64,000 nt of DNA from Clostridium sp. UBA699 (GCA_002298915.1 DBML01000018.1:1-64000), one strand, 5' to 3'; counted from the first letter of the stretch, positions 34,682 to 44,219 are shown. The notes: generated by a model from the letters alone, not told the origin. Translations and numbers: made by a program.

Positions 34682-34976
34682 TAAACCATCCCATTCTTTG
34701 AATATTTGTCTCTGTCCCCTAACTGGGGCGCTAACTTAAGACATAAACAACGTTATTATAACATAAAAATCACACAGGTCATTTTTGCATATGCACCGAT
34801 ATCAGGGATAATCTCTTGAATAATCCTTCATCCCCTCGATATCTGCTTTTTATTGCCCGACTCGATTTTTATGTTTTTTATTATTAAATTAAAGTTTAAT
34901 GAACAAATAGTTAATAATGTTTCAGTTTTGTGACTGTTTTTCTCGTCAAGACATAGGTTTTGTCGAAATTTGTGCA
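34682..34976. other. Long leader/intergenic region of the NlpC/P60 gene
   Basis: About 300 bases without a gene. It contains a TATAAT (about 34755-34760, minus strand) with a weak -35, a hairpin at 34798-34843 built from GATATC ends plus GGGAT/ATCCC, and TGTCGAA at 34961-34967. No known riboswitch consensus was recognised. Confidence 0.5.
34961..34967 (+). promoter_or_regulatory. Possible Spo0A box in the NlpC/P60 upstream region
   Basis: TGTCGAA inside TTTTGTCGAAATTT, an exact 0A-box core. It lies about 280 bases before the NlpC/P60 start and 10 bases beyond the spo0A-operon terminator. A seven-base site can occur by chance. Confidence 0.35.
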
Positions 34977-35004
34977 ATAAATAAAGAGCCGCATCTGCAG
35001 CCCT
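34977..35004 (-). terminator. Terminator of the spo0A operon
   Basis: Minus-strand AGGGCTGC (from 35004) pairs with GCGGCTCT (two G.U pairs) around AGAT, followed by TTATTTATT. Confidence 0.85.
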
Positions 35005-35010
35005 TGAGAA

Positions 35011-35283
35011 TCAATATTTGTAGCCGTAGAATTCGCTCCTGTCCTTTTTGAGAATCTCCATGGTTTCCGCTATCCTGTCTACCATGCCGTATCTCCACAG
35101 GTGCAGCTCCACGTAATGCCTTATCTCTGGCACGCGCCAGTAAGCCCTCTGGTAATCCTTGAAAAGCCTTAGCAGCTCCTCGTAAGTAGGCTGGTAAACC
35201 AGGCACAGCGTTTCCTCGCCTTCAGAAAACAGGGCCGGCTTTTTTACCCATTTGCAGTAAGGAAAATCAGGGTGTTCCGCCAA
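35011..35283 (-). CDS. Hypothetical protein in the spo0A operon (90 aa)
   Basis: 90 residues, rich in Tyr, Trp, Arg and Glu, no signal or membrane segment. It begins two bases after the preceding small gene and six bases before the operon terminator. Features include a Cys10 near the start, a PTYEELLRLFKDYQRAYWRVPEI helix and an EFYGYKY end. I do not recognise a family. Being the last gene of the spo0A transcript suggests it is made when Spo0A is made. It could bind nucleic acid or Spo0A, but there is no direct evidence. Confidence 0.75.
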   Translation of the reverse strand: MAEHPDFPYCKWVKKPALFSEGEETLCLVYQPTYEELLRLFKDYQRAYWRVPEIRHYVELHLWRYGMVDRIAETMEILKKDRSEFYGYKY

Positions 35284-35285
35284 TT

Positions 35286-35540
35286 TTAATCCTCCTCGTC
35301 ATCCTCGTAAAGCTCGGAATCGTATATCTCTTCCTTCTCGATCCTGTCAAGCTTACACTTGATGCTCTTTTCTTCCCTTTCGCGCCTTGCTGCAGATTCG
35401 GCATCTTCGACAAGCGCAATGTAGAGAGGATCCTTAAGGAATTCGCTCCCTTCATACTTTTCAGCGATCTTTTTTATGAGCTGGCAGGGACTGTATTTTC
35501 TTTTGTATAAATCGACATCTTTCCTTATATTGTCTCCCAT
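35286..35540 (-). CDS. Hypothetical charged protein in the spo0A operon (84 aa)
   Basis: 84 residues, extremely charged, with a basic N-terminal third (DNIRKDVDLYKRKYSPC) and a strongly acidic C-terminus (YDSELYEDDEED). It is predicted helical in the middle (LVEDAESAARREREEKSIKCK). The ATG at 35540 has GGGGTGG upstream and lies 15 bases after the spo0A stop. No family recognised. The acidic tail could mimic DNA or mediate protein contacts. Its fixed position between spo0A and another small gene makes it a candidate accessory factor of the switch (inference). Confidence 0.75.
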   Translation of the reverse strand: MGDNIRKDVDLYKRKYSPCQLIKKIAEKYEGSEFLKDPLYIALVEDAESAARREREEKSIKCKLDRIEKEEIYDSELYEDDEED

Positions 35541-35555
35541 TAATACCACCCCTTT

Positions 35556-36359
35556 TTATATTTTGTTTTTCAGCCTGAGCCTGTCCGATACCATGGCTAT
35601 GAACTCTCCGTTGGACGGCTTGGATTTGTCTCGGGTTGCCGCGTAGCCGAACATCTCATGGAGGTTTTCCAGCTGCCCCCTAACCCAGGCGATGTCTATT
35701 GCATGCCTTATAGCCCTTTCCACCCTGCTGCCCGTAGTATTGTACAGCTCGGCGATGGAAGGATACAGTTCCTTTGTCATAGAAGACAGAAGCGCTGGCT
35801 CTTCAACCGAGAGAGCTATGGCCTTTCTGATATAAGTATAGCCCTTCACGTTGGCAGGTATGCCTATATCGTTCATAATCTTGGTTATTTCAGCCTCCAG
35901 GTCAGCAGGTTCTTCCTTTTCCGCAACCGACCTTTCGCTCACATATTTCGACTTGCTGTCCTTTCCATTGTACAGAGTGTTGTCGAACATCTGCCTCATC
36001 CTTCTTGTAAGTACCTCCATGTCGAAAGGCTTTACAACGTAGTAGTCAGCCCCCAGGGCAATAGCCCTCTGCGCAACCACATCCTGTCCGACCGCTGTAA
36101 GGACAATGATTCTAGGCATGTGGTCCGGTTTTTCCTCGCTGAGCTTTTCGAGCACCCCAAGCCCGTCAAGGTTAGGCATAATTATGTCCAGTATGACCAG
36201 GTCCGGCTTCTTCTCCCTAATCATTTCGAGAGCTTCGAACCCGTCAGAAGCGATCCCTATGAGATTTATGTCCATTTGTGTCATGAAGTAATCACTCATG
36301 ACGTTGCAGAATTCAATATTGTCATCGGCAATTATCACTTTTATTGCAGAATCTTTCAT
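35556..36359 (-). CDS. spo0A: Sporulation/stationary-phase master regulator Spo0A
   Basis: 267 residues. Receiver domain (1-125) with Asp12-Asp13, the phosphoacceptor Asp58 (VILDIIMP), Thr88 and Lys110 (VVKPF). The C-terminal DNA-binding domain (about 155-267) keeps the Spo0A-specific SIAELYNTTGSRVERAIRHAIDIAW recognition region and the FIAMVSDRLRL end. All key residues are present, so the protein should be active. The ATG at 36359 follows GAGGAGGTATTCTG. The upstream region has a consensus sigma-H promoter and a 0A box. Normally recN, spoIVB and spo0A are adjacent; here spoIVB is missing. Phosphorelay or direct kinases are not in this window. Confidence 0.97.
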   Translation of the reverse strand: MKDSAIKVIIADDNIEFCNVMSDYFMTQMDINLIGIASDGFEALEMIREKKPDLVILDIIMPNLDGLGVLEKLSEEKPDHMPRIIVLTAVGQDVVAQRAIALGADYYVVKPFDMEVLTRRMRQMFDNTLYNGKDSKSKYVSERSVAEKEEPADLEAEITKIMNDIGIPANVKGYTYIRKAIALSVEEPALLSSMTKELYPSIAELYNTTGSRVERAIRHAIDIAWVRGQLENLHEMFGYAATRDKSKPSNGEFIAMVSDRLRLKNKI

Positions 36360-36399
36360 CAGAATACCTCCTCTATAAAAAATTCCCACGTGTTTACAA

Positions 36400-36429
36400 T
36401 TATTCGACATGCCTGCCTTTTTTTCCTCT
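36400..36429 (-). promoter_or_regulatory. Sigma-H-type promoter of spo0A
   Basis: Minus-strand AGAGGAAAA (36421-36429), a 12-base spacer and GTCGAATAA (36400-36408). These agree at every position with the Bacillus sigma-H consensus RNAGGAWWW, N11-12, RNNGAATWW. Predicted transcription start is about 33 bases before the ATG. Confidence 0.75.
36403..36409 (-). promoter_or_regulatory. 0A box overlapping the spo0A promoter
   Basis: TGTCGAA on the minus strand, the exact Spo0A-binding core, overlapping the -10 element of the sigma-H-type promoter. This implies autoregulation, probably repression when Spo0A~P is bound. Confidence 0.6.
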
Positions 36430-36437
36430 TTTAAGGG

Positions 36438-36467
36438 AAGAAAAGAAGCCGCACTAATGCAGCTTCT
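36438..36467 (-). terminator. Terminator after recN
   Basis: Minus-strand GAAGCTGCA and TGCGGCTTC (one G.U pair) around TTAG, which includes the recN stop, followed by TTTTCTTCC. This separates the recN transcript from spo0A. Confidence 0.75.
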
Positions 36468-38154
36468 TCAGTTCATGCTTTTTTAGGTCCGCCTTGGAAA
36501 TAAGCTCTTTCGCGTTTTCCAGGGTTATATTTGAAACCTCGGAACCCCCTATCATCTTGGCCACTTCCAGCTCCTTCTCTTTGCGATCCAGCAGCCTGAC
36601 CTCGGTGAAGGTTTTCCCATCCTTTGTATCCTTGCTAACGTGGTAGTGGGAATCGGACATCGAAGCTATCTGCGGCAGGTGCGTGACGCAGAAGACCTGG
36701 TGGTCCACCGAGATGGAATACATCTTCTCAGAGACGCTCTGCGCTACCCTTCCGCTTATCCCTGTATCGATCTCGTCGAATATCACCGAAGGTATCTTGT
36801 CCTTGTCTACGAAGATAGTCTTAAGTGCCAGCATGATTCTGGAGAGCTCTCCTCCTGAAACTACCCTTTCAAGCGGCTTTGCAGGCTCTCCCGGGTTTGT
36901 GGATATGAAGAACTGCACCTTGTCGCTTCCGTTGGCAAGGAGCTTGCCAGACGCTTCCACATTGACCTTGAACACGCTTTTGCCGAGGCCTATGAAGCTG
37001 AGCTCCTTGTGTATCCTCTTCTCAAGAACCGCTGCAGCTTCCAGCCTTATCCTGTGCAGAACCTCAGCCTGTTTTTTTGCTTCCTCAAGTATCGAGGCCT
37101 CATCCTTTTTCAGCTTTTCCAGGATCTCGTTCCTGTTCACTATCTCGTCAAACCTTTCAGACATCTCCTCCAGGTTCGCCAGTATCTCCTCTATGCTTTT
37201 GCCGTACTTCTTCTTTAGCGAGCTTATCTGGAATATCCTGCTGTTGATCTCCTCGAGCTCGTTTTCGTCGTATTGTATGCTGCTCTTGAAACTCCTGACC
37301 TCCTCGACTATCCCTTCCAGGCTGTAGTATACGTCCTCGATGTCCTTGGTGAACTTCTTAAGCTCCTGGTGGTGGGCCTCTATGGCTTTGAGATCCCTTA
37401 TCACAACCCCCAGGGTGTCGAATATGGAAGGTGCGTCGTCAACGCCTTCGTAAAGAGCGGAATAGGTGCTGTTCAGCGTACCGCTTATCTTCTCAGCGTT
37501 GGAAAGAATCGCAGCCCTTTCCTGCAGCTCCGAGTCCTCTCCCGGGACGAGCTTTGCTGCCTTTATCTCGTTGATCTGGTAGGAGATGAAGTCTGCAAGC
37601 TTCTCGTCTTCGCCGCCGGCCGAAAGGGCATTCATTCTTGCCCTGACCGAAGACAGCTTCTCATAGCTTTCCCTGTATTTTTCCATTTCTTGCCCTATTT
37701 TGTCCTGTCCGAAAAAGTCCAGGTACTGGACGTGGCTTGTCCAGTCCAGCATGTTCTGATTCTCGTGCTGTCCGTGGATGTCCAGAAGTGTTGAGGTTAT
37801 CTTCTTCAGGTTGGATACGAGAACGGACCTGCCGTTTACTTTTATGATGCTTTTCCCCGACTGGAACGTCTCCCTCTCTATTATTACGAGGTCTTCGTAT
37901 TCTACGGACAGCTCGTTAAGGATCTCGCATGTCCTGTCGTTCTCAACGGTAAATACAGCCTCAACAAACGTTTTGTTTTCTCCGGTTCTTATCAAATCCT
38001 TGTTAAACTTGCTTCCGAGGACATAGTTAATCGCATCTATCAATATGGACTTCCCCGCTCCGGTTTCTCCGGTGAATACGTTGAAACCCTTATCGAAGGA
38101 TATGCTAAGGCTTTCTATGAGCGCAAAATTCTTTATGTTTAGCTGGAGAAGCAT
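36454..38154 (-). CDS. recN: DNA repair protein RecN
   Basis: 566 residues, an SMC-like ATPase that gathers broken DNA ends for recombination. Walker A is GETGAGKS (29-36), the ABC signature VSGGELSRIMLALK and Walker B VIFDEIDTG lie near 440-490, with a coiled-coil middle. The start ATG at 38154 lies two bases after the argR stop with only a weak GAGTAGAAGC ahead, so translation probably relies on coupling. It is the last gene of a run dxs, tlyA, nadK, argR, recN that is conserved across Clostridia and Bacilli. Confidence 0.97.
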   Translation of the reverse strand: MLLQLNIKNFALIESLSISFDKGFNVFTGETGAGKSILIDAINYVLGSKFNKDLIRTGENKTFVEAVFTVENDRTCEILNELSVEYEDLVIIERETFQSGKSIIKVNGRSVLVSNLKKITSTLLDIHGQHENQNMLDWTSHVQYLDFFGQDKIGQEMEKYRESYEKLSSVRARMNALSAGGEDEKLADFISYQINEIKAAKLVPGEDSELQERAAILSNAEKISGTLNSTYSALYEGVDDAPSIFDTLGVVIRDLKAIEAHHQELKKFTKDIEDVYYSLEGIVEEVRSFKSSIQYDENELEEINSRIFQISSLKKKYGKSIEEILANLEEMSERFDEIVNRNEILEKLKKDEASILEEAKKQAEVLHRIRLEAAAVLEKRIHKELSFIGLGKSVFKVNVEASGKLLANGSDKVQFFISTNPGEPAKPLERVVSGGELSRIMLALKTIFVDKDKIPSVIFDEIDTGISGRVAQSVSEKMYSISVDHQVFCVTHLPQIASMSDSHYHVSKDTKDGKTFTEVRLLDRKEKELEVAKMIGGSEVSNITLENAKELISKADLKKHELKKLH

Positions 38155-38158
38155 GCTT

Positions 38159-38611
38159 CTACTCGCTTATCATCTTTTTCATTTTTTGGCTTATAACCTG
38201 AGCCTTTTCAGGTGTCCTTGCAAGCACGAATATTGTGTTGTCCCCGGCCAGCGTGCCCGCTATCCCGTCAAAATTAAGCGAATCTATTGCCTCGGCTGCA
38301 GCGGAGGCGGAACCGGAAATAGTCCTCACCACTACAAAGTTTTCTACGGTTTCCACGTTGATTACAGTCTGGGTGAATATATTGACGAGCTTGTTTGACA
38401 TGAAGCTTTCTGTATGGGTTATCGTTGCATATTTGTATTTTCCGCTCTCAGCAAGGACCTTGATGAGCTTGAGCTCCTTGATGTCCCTTGAGACAGTAGC
38501 CTGCGTTACGTTCATGCCGCTCTTTTTGAGCTCATCGGCCAGCTCCTCCTGTGTCTCTATATCCTTTGCATTGATTATTTCCAGTATTTTAGCGTGCCTC
38601 GCTATTTTCAT
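38159..38611 (-). CDS. argR: Arginine repressor ArgR
   Basis: 150 residues, the normal length. The N-terminal winged helix has [33 protein letters not shown] (about 17-49), and the C-terminal oligomerisation and arginine-binding domain has [15 protein letters not shown]. As a hexamer it binds ARG boxes and represses arginine synthesis or activates catabolism. I chose the ATG at 38611, preceded by AAGGTG, over a GTG nine bases upstream. It overlaps the end of nadK, placing it in the conserved dxs-recN operon. Confidence 0.95.
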   Translation of the reverse strand: MKIARHAKILEIINAKDIETQEELADELKKSGMNVTQATVSRDIKELKLIKVLAESGKYKYATITHTESFMSNKLVNIFTQTVINVETVENFVVVRTISGSASAAAEAIDSLNFDGIAGTLAGDNTIFVLARTPEKAQVISQKMKKMISE

Positions 38612-39458
38612 ATTGTACACCTTCGCCTTCCTTTGTTCTATATGTGATCTTCTTTCTAAGCACTTCGAAATAGTTTGAGCCGTCGAGCCTCACAAGCCTG
38701 CATTTATAAGGGGATGCCTCGATCTTAACATTTTTGACCTTGTCCAGCTCCATCCATTCCTGGCCGTCCAGCGTCAGGTAAACGTTCTCGCTGTTCTTGT
38801 TGAGGTCAACGTCGATCTTGACCTGGTTCCCCAGGACCATGCTCCTCATGTTCATGGAGTGAGGACAGATCGGCGACAGTATCATCGTGTCCAATGTAGG
38901 GAACACCAGCGGCCCCCCGCAGGACATGTTGTAGGCTGTCGAGCCCGTAGCTGTAGACACCAGGACGCCGTCCGAGACGAATGTCCCGTAAAAATCCCCG
39001 TCAACGAAAACGTCATACTTTATGATGTTTATCAGCGTCCCCTTGGAGAGGATCACCTCGTTGAGAGCGTTGTAACATTTTGTTACTCCCTGAGACTCAA
39101 AGCTGCAGGAAAGCATTGACCTTTCCTCCACGTGGAACTTGTTCCTGAGCAGTTTCACGATCGCCTCCCCGGCCTCAGAGCTGTCGCATTCAGTGAGGAA
39201 GCCGAGGTGGCCTATGTTTATCCCGAGGATCGGCACGCCGTACCTGGCTATCTTCCTTGCCGCTCCAAGCAGGGTCCCGTCGCCGCCGAGGACTATGAGG
39301 GCCTCGAGCTCCTCCGTAACTGTTTCCAGTTCGTCTGAGTTTTCAAAGATCTTGACCTTGATGCTCCTGTCTTCATCATATATGGTTCTTAGAACAGATT
39401 CGAGGATGCTTCCGTCAGGATCCTTGGAAGTGTTTATGTTTATGCCAATATTTTTCAT
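38589..39458 (-). CDS. nadK: NAD kinase
   Basis: 289 residues. It phosphorylates NAD to NADP. The glycine-rich [13 protein letters not shown] (about 58-70) and the NAD-binding block [31 protein letters not shown] (about 173-203) are diagnostic. The gene starts at ATG 39458 (ATGA overlap with tlyA, with GGAGGAGCC ahead) and overlaps argR at its end. The C-terminal tail is slightly longer than usual and its last codons overlap the argR start. Confidence 0.96.
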   Translation of the reverse strand: MKNIGININTSKDPDGSILESVLRTIYDEDRSIKVKIFENSDELETVTEELEALIVLGGDGTLLGAARKIARYGVPILGINIGHLGFLTECDSSEAGEAIVKLLRNKFHVEERSMLSCSFESQGVTKCYNALNEVILSKGTLINIIKYDVFVDGDFYGTFVSDGVLVSTATGSTAYNMSCGGPLVFPTLDTMILSPICPHSMNMRSMVLGNQVKIDVDLNKNSENVYLTLDGQEWMELDKVKNVKIEASPYKCRLVRLDGSNYFEVLRKKITYRTKEGEGVQYENSEAR

Positions 39459-40276
39459 GGCTCCTCCCTGTTCAGGTCTGCATGGGAATCCTCCACGATG
39501 CCGTTTATGTCCTCGATGCTCTTGCCTCGCTCTATTTCAGCCTTGGTGAAATATATGAGGTACTCTATGTTGCCTTCTGGTCCCTTGATCGGTGAGTAGT
39601 CGGCATCTATGACGCTGCAGCCTGCATTCCTGATGAAATCGTATATTTTCTTAATTACTTCCAGATGGGTCGATTTTTCCCTGACGACACCCTTTTTCCC
39701 CACCTTTTCGCGCCCCGCCTCAAACTGGGGCTTGATGAGGGCCATCACCTCTCCATCCTCCTTAAGGAGGTTCAGCACTACGGGTATGACCTTTGTGAGG
39801 GATATGAATGAAACGTCGATGCTGGCGAAGTCGGCCAGCTCACCAAGGTCCTCGGGAGTAACGTACCTTACGTTGGTTCTTTCCATGCACACAACCCTCG
39901 GGTCGGTCCTCAGCTTCCAGGCGAACTGCCCGTAGCCGACGTCTATGGAGAAAACTTTGCTTGCTCCGTTCTGCAGCATGCAGTCTGTGAAGCCGCCTGT
40001 CGATGCGCCTATGTCCAGGCAGACCTTTCCGTCGAGGCTTATGCCGAACTTCTTTATTGCTTTCTCAAGCTTTAGGCCGCCTCTGCTGACGTAGGGAAGC
40101 TCCTGTCCCTTGAACACTATGTCCGCATTTTCGCGCACCTTTTCGCCGCACTTGTCCACCCTCTGGCCGTCCACAAATATTTCTCCGGCCATTATGCTTG
40201 CCCTTGCCCTTTCCCTTGATTTGAATATGTCCTTTTTAACCAAGAGAACGTCGAGTCTTTCCTTAGTCTCCGCCAT
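39455..40276 (-). CDS. tlyA: TlyA family rRNA 2'-O-methyltransferase
   Basis: 273 residues: an S4 RNA-binding domain at the N-terminus (RLDVLLVKKDIFKSRERARASIMAGEIFVDGQRVDK), then an FtsJ-like methyltransferase with VCLDIGASTGGFTDCMLQNGASKVFSIDVGYGQ as the SAM-binding motif and a later FEAGREKVGKKGVVR. TlyA proteins methylate 16S (and in some species 23S) rRNA riboses; the old name hemolysin A is misleading. ATG with AAGGAGTAATAT ahead, three bases after dxs. Confidence 0.95.
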   Translation of the reverse strand: MAETKERLDVLLVKKDIFKSRERARASIMAGEIFVDGQRVDKCGEKVRENADIVFKGQELPYVSRGGLKLEKAIKKFGISLDGKVCLDIGASTGGFTDCMLQNGASKVFSIDVGYGQFAWKLRTDPRVVCMERTNVRYVTPEDLGELADFASIDVSFISLTKVIPVVLNLLKEDGEVMALIKPQFEAGREKVGKKGVVREKSTHLEVIKKIYDFIRNAGCSVIDADYSPIKGPEGNIEYLIYFTKAEIERGKSIEDINGIVEDSHADLNREEP

Positions 40277-40279
40277 ATA

Positions 40280-42157
40280 TTACTCCTTCGTATTAATAAA
40301 GTTTATGATCCTGTCCCTGACCCCTGCTGCGTCTAGCCCGTTGCTTTCGAACAGCAGATCTATGCTTCCGTGAGGCACATACTTGTCTCCGAAGCCGAGG
40401 TTGAGGACCCTCGCGCTGCTGCTGAGGTTCTTTACTTCTTCAAGTATCTGCATGCCGAAGCCGCCGCTTATCACGTTGTCCTCAATGGTGACTATGTCCA
40501 TTTTTTCAGCCGCAAGCTCCCTGAGCATATCCTTGTCCAGCGGCTTTATGAAGCAGCCGTTAATCAGCTTTATCTTTATTCCCGATGCGGCAAGAAGCTC
40601 ACCTGCTTCGATGGCTGTCTGGACCATCCTGCCTGTCGCTATCACCGCAACTTCTCCTTCGCTGCTGAGAGCCTCCCATTTTCCAAGCTCGAACCCCTTC
40701 AATGGCGTGACGCTGCACTTCTCGATGTCGCCGCCTCTCGGGTACCTTACCGCGACCGGAAAGTCCTGCCTCAGAGCCCAGTCGAACATCGCATCCATCT
40801 CACCTGTGCACTTCGGAGCAGCGATTACCATGTTGGGAATGTGCGACATGAACGATATGTCGAATATGCCCTGGTGAGTCTCTCCGTCCTCTCCGACAAG
40901 GCCCGCCCTGTCTATGGCAAATACTACAGGAAGGTTCTGTATGCAGACATCATGCAGTATCTGGTCGTAAGCCCTCTGAAGGAAGGTTGAGTAAACTGCG
41001 AAAACAGGCCTCAGGCCTTCCTTGGCCATTCCGGCAGCCAGAGTCACAGCATGCTGTTCTGCTATGCCCACGTCGAAGAACCTTTCAGGGTAGAGCTCTG
41101 AATACTCCTTCAGCCCCGTGCCGTCCCTCATCGCCGCCGTAAGGGCCACAACGTTTTCGTTCTTTTCCGCCTGCCTTATCATGCTGTCCCCGAAAGCCTT
41201 TGAATAGGTGATGATGTCCGAGGAGCTGTTTATCTCTCCGCTGTCGCAGTCGAAGGGTCCTATGCCGTGGAACTTGTCAGGCCTCTTCTCTGCGAACTCG
41301 TAGCCCCTTCCCTTCTGGGTTTTCACGTGAATGAGCACGGGGCCCTTCTGTGTTTTCGCGTTGTAGAGCATCCTTGTTAGCTCAGCCATATCGTGGCCGT
41401 CAACCGGTCCCAGGTATTTTACGCCCATGTCCTCGAAGAGCATCCCGGGAACCACCATCTGCTTGATCCCGTTCTTAATCCTTTCAAGCGCCCTGGCAAC
41501 CCCGGGTCCAATGTTAGGTATCTTTTTTATGTTGAGCTCAAGCTCTTCCTTGAATTTCGCGTATTTCGGATCGCTCCTCAGCCTCCTGAGGTAGCTGGAC
41601 AGTCCGCCAACGTTCTTTGCTATTGACATCTGGTTGTCGTTGAGTATTATGATGACCTTGGATTTCCTGTACCCCAGGTCGTTGAGCGCCTCAAGAGCCA
41701 TCCCCCCTGTCAGGGCTCCGTCGCCGATCACCGCCACGACCTCGTGCTTTTCGCCCTTCAGGTCCCTTGCAGTCGCCATCCCGAGCGCCGCAGATATAGA
41801 AGTGCTGCTGTGGCCTGTGTCAAAAAAATCGTACACGCTTTCCGATTTCTTCGGGAACCCGCTCATGCCACCAAACTGGCGCAGGCTGTCAAAGCCCTTC
41901 GCCCTGCCTGTGAGAATCTTGTGCACATAGGACTGGTGTCCTACGTCCCATATCAGCTTGTCCCTGTTCAGGTCGAAAATGCTGAACAGGCTTATGGTGA
42001 GTTCCACGACTCCAAGGTTGGAAGCGAGGTGTCCTCCGGTCTTCGACACCTTTTCTATGAGGAACTCCCTGATCTCCTTCGACAGGATCTCCTTTTCATA
42101 TATCGTCAGATGCTTCATGTCGTTTACATCTTTTATATTATCGAGTATTCTATACAT
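40280..42157 (-). CDS. dxs: 1-deoxy-D-xylulose-5-phosphate synthase
   Basis: 625 residues, thiamine-diphosphate enzyme that starts the MEP isoprenoid pathway by joining pyruvate and glyceraldehyde-3-phosphate. The ThDP motif is [15 protein letters not shown]...ILNDN (about 155-185). The transketolase-like middle has [18 protein letters not shown] and the C-terminal [10 protein letters not shown] chose the ATG at 42157, with GAGGAAGAG ahead; the longer frame upstream is unrelated to the family. In related genomes dxs follows ispA directly, but here the two are separated by about 12.6 kb, and dxs has gained its own promoter. Confidence 0.96.
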   Translation of the reverse strand: MYRILDNIKDVNDMKHLTIYEKEILSKEIREFLIEKVSKTGGHLASNLGVVELTISLFSIFDLNRDKLIWDVGHQSYVHKILTGRAKGFDSLRQFGGMSGFPKKSESVYDFFDTGHSSTSISAALGMATARDLKGEKHEVVAVIGDGALTGGMALEALNDLGYRKSKVIIILNDNQMSIAKNVGGLSSYLRRLRSDPKYAKFKEELELNIKKIPNIGPGVARALERIKNGIKQMVVPGMLFEDMGVKYLGPVDGHDMAELTRMLYNAKTQKGPVLIHVKTQKGRGYEFAEKRPDKFHGIGPFDCDSGEINSSSDIITYSKAFGDSMIRQAEKNENVVALTAAMRDGTGLKEYSELYPERFFDVGIAEQHAVTLAAGMAKEGLRPVFAVYSTFLQRAYDQILHDVCIQNLPVVFAIDRAGLVGEDGETHQGIFDISFMSHIPNMVIAAPKCTGEMDAMFDWALRQDFPVAVRYPRGGDIEKCSVTPLKGFELGKWEALSSEGEVAVIATGRMVQTAIEAGELLAASGIKIKLINGCFIKPLDKDMLRELAAEKMDIVTIEDNVISGGFGMQILEEVKNLSSSARVLNLGFGDKYVPHGSIDLLFESNGLDAAGVRDRIINFINTKE

Positions 42158-42215
42158 CTTTTTTCTCTTCCTCTTCAATTGCACTTTTATGAGAACAGTG
42201 CATAAATATATTCTT

Positions 42216-42244
42216 ATCTTAGCATTTTTATGCAAAAAAATCAA
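42216..42244 (-). promoter_or_regulatory. Promoter candidate of the dxs operon
   Basis: Minus-strand TTGATT (42239-42244), a 17-base spacer and TAAGAT (42216-42221). It would make dxs independent of ispA. Confidence 0.5.
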
Positions 42245-42260
42245 AGCATCTTTATAACCC

Positions 42261-42297
42261 CAAAAAGGCTCCCGGCGACTATTTCACGCCGAAAGCC
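42261..42297 (-). terminator. Terminator after the GH13 gene
   Basis: Minus-strand GGCTTTCGGCG pairs with CGCCGGGAGCC over eleven positions (two G.U) around nine bases that include the stop codon, followed by TTTTT. Confidence 0.88.
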
Positions 42298-44219
42298 TTC
42301 CTGTCCATCAATATCCTGCACTGCAGGGGATGCATATGAAGCCTTGCTTTGTTTTCGATGATTGGAAGGATGAAGCCGGGATCCAGCGCATCGTACAGAA
42401 AGTCGAATTCGCCCTCTATTATGTCAACTTCGACCCAGTGGGAGCCGCTCTCGCTCTTGTTGATGACGGTCAGGGCAAAGCCGTTCTCCCTGACATTTCC
42501 GAACACGTCCTTTCCTTCCCTTATGCACCTGATCCAGGAGATAATGTCGTTTGCGCAGTAGGCAAGCTTGAATTCGCCGGTCCTGAGGCAGTCGCTGCTG
42601 TTCCTAAGGCTTATTAGTTCCCTGTACCACCTCACAAGGGCCTGGTCTTCGTGCCCCCAGGGGTACGTGCCCCTGTTGAAAGGATCCTTGTAGCCCTGCA
42701 TCCCGGCTTCGTCGCCGTAGTAGATGCACGGCACACCCGGGAAGGTCATCTGCACAGCCGAGGCGAGCCTCAGCTTCCTGTCTGCAACCCTGTCTCGCTC
42801 TTCTGGAAGCCTGTAATGCGCTATTTCGTCCAGGCTGAGGTTGTATTCAACAGGAGCCTCTCCCAGCACCGTCTTTATCCTTGCCCTGTCATGGCTCCCC
42901 ACAAGGTTCATAAGGGCGTAGAATGTTTCCTTAGGGTAGTTCTCATATAGGCTGTATATCTCCTGCTTGAACCTGTCCCCATCGATCCCGCCATGGAGAA
43001 AGCTGAGCAGGATGCTCCTGAAGGGGTAGTTCATGACCGAATCAAGCTCATCTCCCAGCAGATAGCTCCTCATCTCGCCGTAGCTTACCTTGTTCGAAGC
43101 ATCCTCCCAGACCTCGCCGATGATGACCGCGTCACTGTCAAGCTTTTTGACCTCGCTTCGGATATCCTTGATGAACTGTTCAGGAAGCTCATCGGCCACG
43201 TCAAGCCTCCAGCCGGCAGCGCCTTCCCTTATCCACCTTTTGACTATGCTGTCTTTGTCGAAAACTATGAAATTCTCGAAGGATTCCTCCAACTCGTTAA
43301 CGTTGGGTAGCGTCTTGAAGCCCCACCAGCATTCGTACTCCTCAGGATGGTCGCTGAACCTGTACCAAGGATAGTACTTTGAGTCTTCCGACTGGCAGGC
43401 GCCGACGGAACCGTAGTTACCCTCCCTGTTGAAGTAGACGCTGTCGCTGCCTGTGTGGTTGAATACCCCGTCGAGTATTATGCTTATGCCGTTTTCCTTT
43501 GCAGTGCCGCACAGCTCCCTGAAGTCCTCCATTGTGCCGAACATAGGGTCTATCTTCGTGTAGTCCCCCGTGTCGTACTTGTGGTTGGAGTACGCCTCGA
43601 ATATGGGGTTCAGGTATAAAACGCTGATCCCCAGCCCTTTGAGGTAGGGAAGCTTTTTAGTGATGCCCTTGAGGTTGCCTCCGAAGAAATCGTTAGCCTT
43701 GTAGTTCACTCCCCCGTATTCGGGTATCTCGTCCCAGTTCTTATGAAGGACTATTTCGCCTTTCTTGGGGTTCATTGAACCGTCGTCGTTGCCGTTGCAG
43801 AACCTGTCGACGAATATCTGGTACATTACGCTGTCCTTGAACCACTCAGGCGTCCTGTAGTCTTTCCTGTGCACCGTGATCTGGTAGGAATCGGGCGGGT
43901 AGTCGTAGATCCTTCCTTCCCCACCCAGCTGGGCCTTGTTGTTTCCGTAATAAATCGTGCCGCCCCTTGTCTCGACGATAAAATAGTACCAAAGAACGAC
44001 CGGCTCCGAAGGCACCCTGAATTCGCAGAAGAACAGCTCCTGATCGTATTCCTGAGTCATTTTCACCCTGAGCTCCTGCTCCCCTGCCCAAAACCTGAGG
44101 CTGACAGATTGCGGCCTTTCGCCTATGTTTACCCTTAACCTGATTTTTATTTTTTCGTCCGTTTTAACTGCTCCGAAAGGGCTCTTATAAAACGGATCGT
44201 GCGAGTTGAAGTATATCAT
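42279..44219 (-). CDS. GH13 alpha-amylase family glycosidase (neopullulanase-like)
   Basis: 646 residues, no signal peptide, so probably cytoplasmic. The N-terminal beta domain (about 1-120) resembles CBM34. The TIM-barrel domain starts with [18 protein letters not shown] and carries the catalytic triad: Asp in GWRLDVADE (nucleophile), Glu in VIIGEVWED and Asp in [10 protein letters not shown]. This layout matches neopullulanase/cyclomaltodextrinase types that cut alpha-1,4 and sometimes alpha-1,6 links in maltodextrins. The ATG at 44219 shares one base with the TAA of the glgA-like gene before it and follows AGGAAGGAAGAGG, so the two are coupled. It likely recycles glucans made by the adjacent synthases. 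Confidence 0.92.
   Translation of the reverse strand: MIYFNSHDPFYKSPFGAVKTDEKIKIRLRVNIGERPQSVSLRFWAGEQELRVKMTQEYDQELFFCEFRVPSEPVVLWYYFIVETRGGTIYYGNNKAQLGGEGRIYDYPPDSYQITVHRKDYRTPEWFKDSVMYQIFVDRFCNGNDDGSMNPKKGEIVLHKNWDEIPEYGGVNYKANDFFGGNLKGITKKLPYLKGLGISVLYLNPIFEAYSNHKYDTGDYTKIDPMFGTMEDFRELCGTAKENGISIILDGVFNHTGSDSVYFNREGNYGSVGACQSEDSKYYPWYRFSDHPEEYECWWGFKTLPNVNELEESFENFIVFDKDSIVKRWIREGAAGWRLDVADELPEQFIKDIRSEVKKLDSDAVIIGEVWEDASNKVSYGEMRSYLLGDELDSVMNYPFRSILLSFLHGGIDGDRFKQEIYSLYENYPKETFYALMNLVGSHDRARIKTVLGEAPVEYNLSLDEIAHYRLPEERDRVADRKLRLASAVQMTFPGVPCIYYGDEAGMQGYKDPFNRGTYPWGHEDQALVRWYRELISLRNSSDCLRTGEFKLAYCANDIISWIRCIREGKDVFGNVRENGFALTVINKSESGSHWVEVDIIEGEFDFLYDALDPGFILPIIENKARLHMHPLQCRILMDRKAFGVK

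Noticed and set aside
34682..34976. Possible c-di-AMP or c-di-GMP riboswitch before the NlpC/P60 gene
   Set aside because: Such elements are common before wall hydrolases, but none of their conserved sequence blocks could be found.
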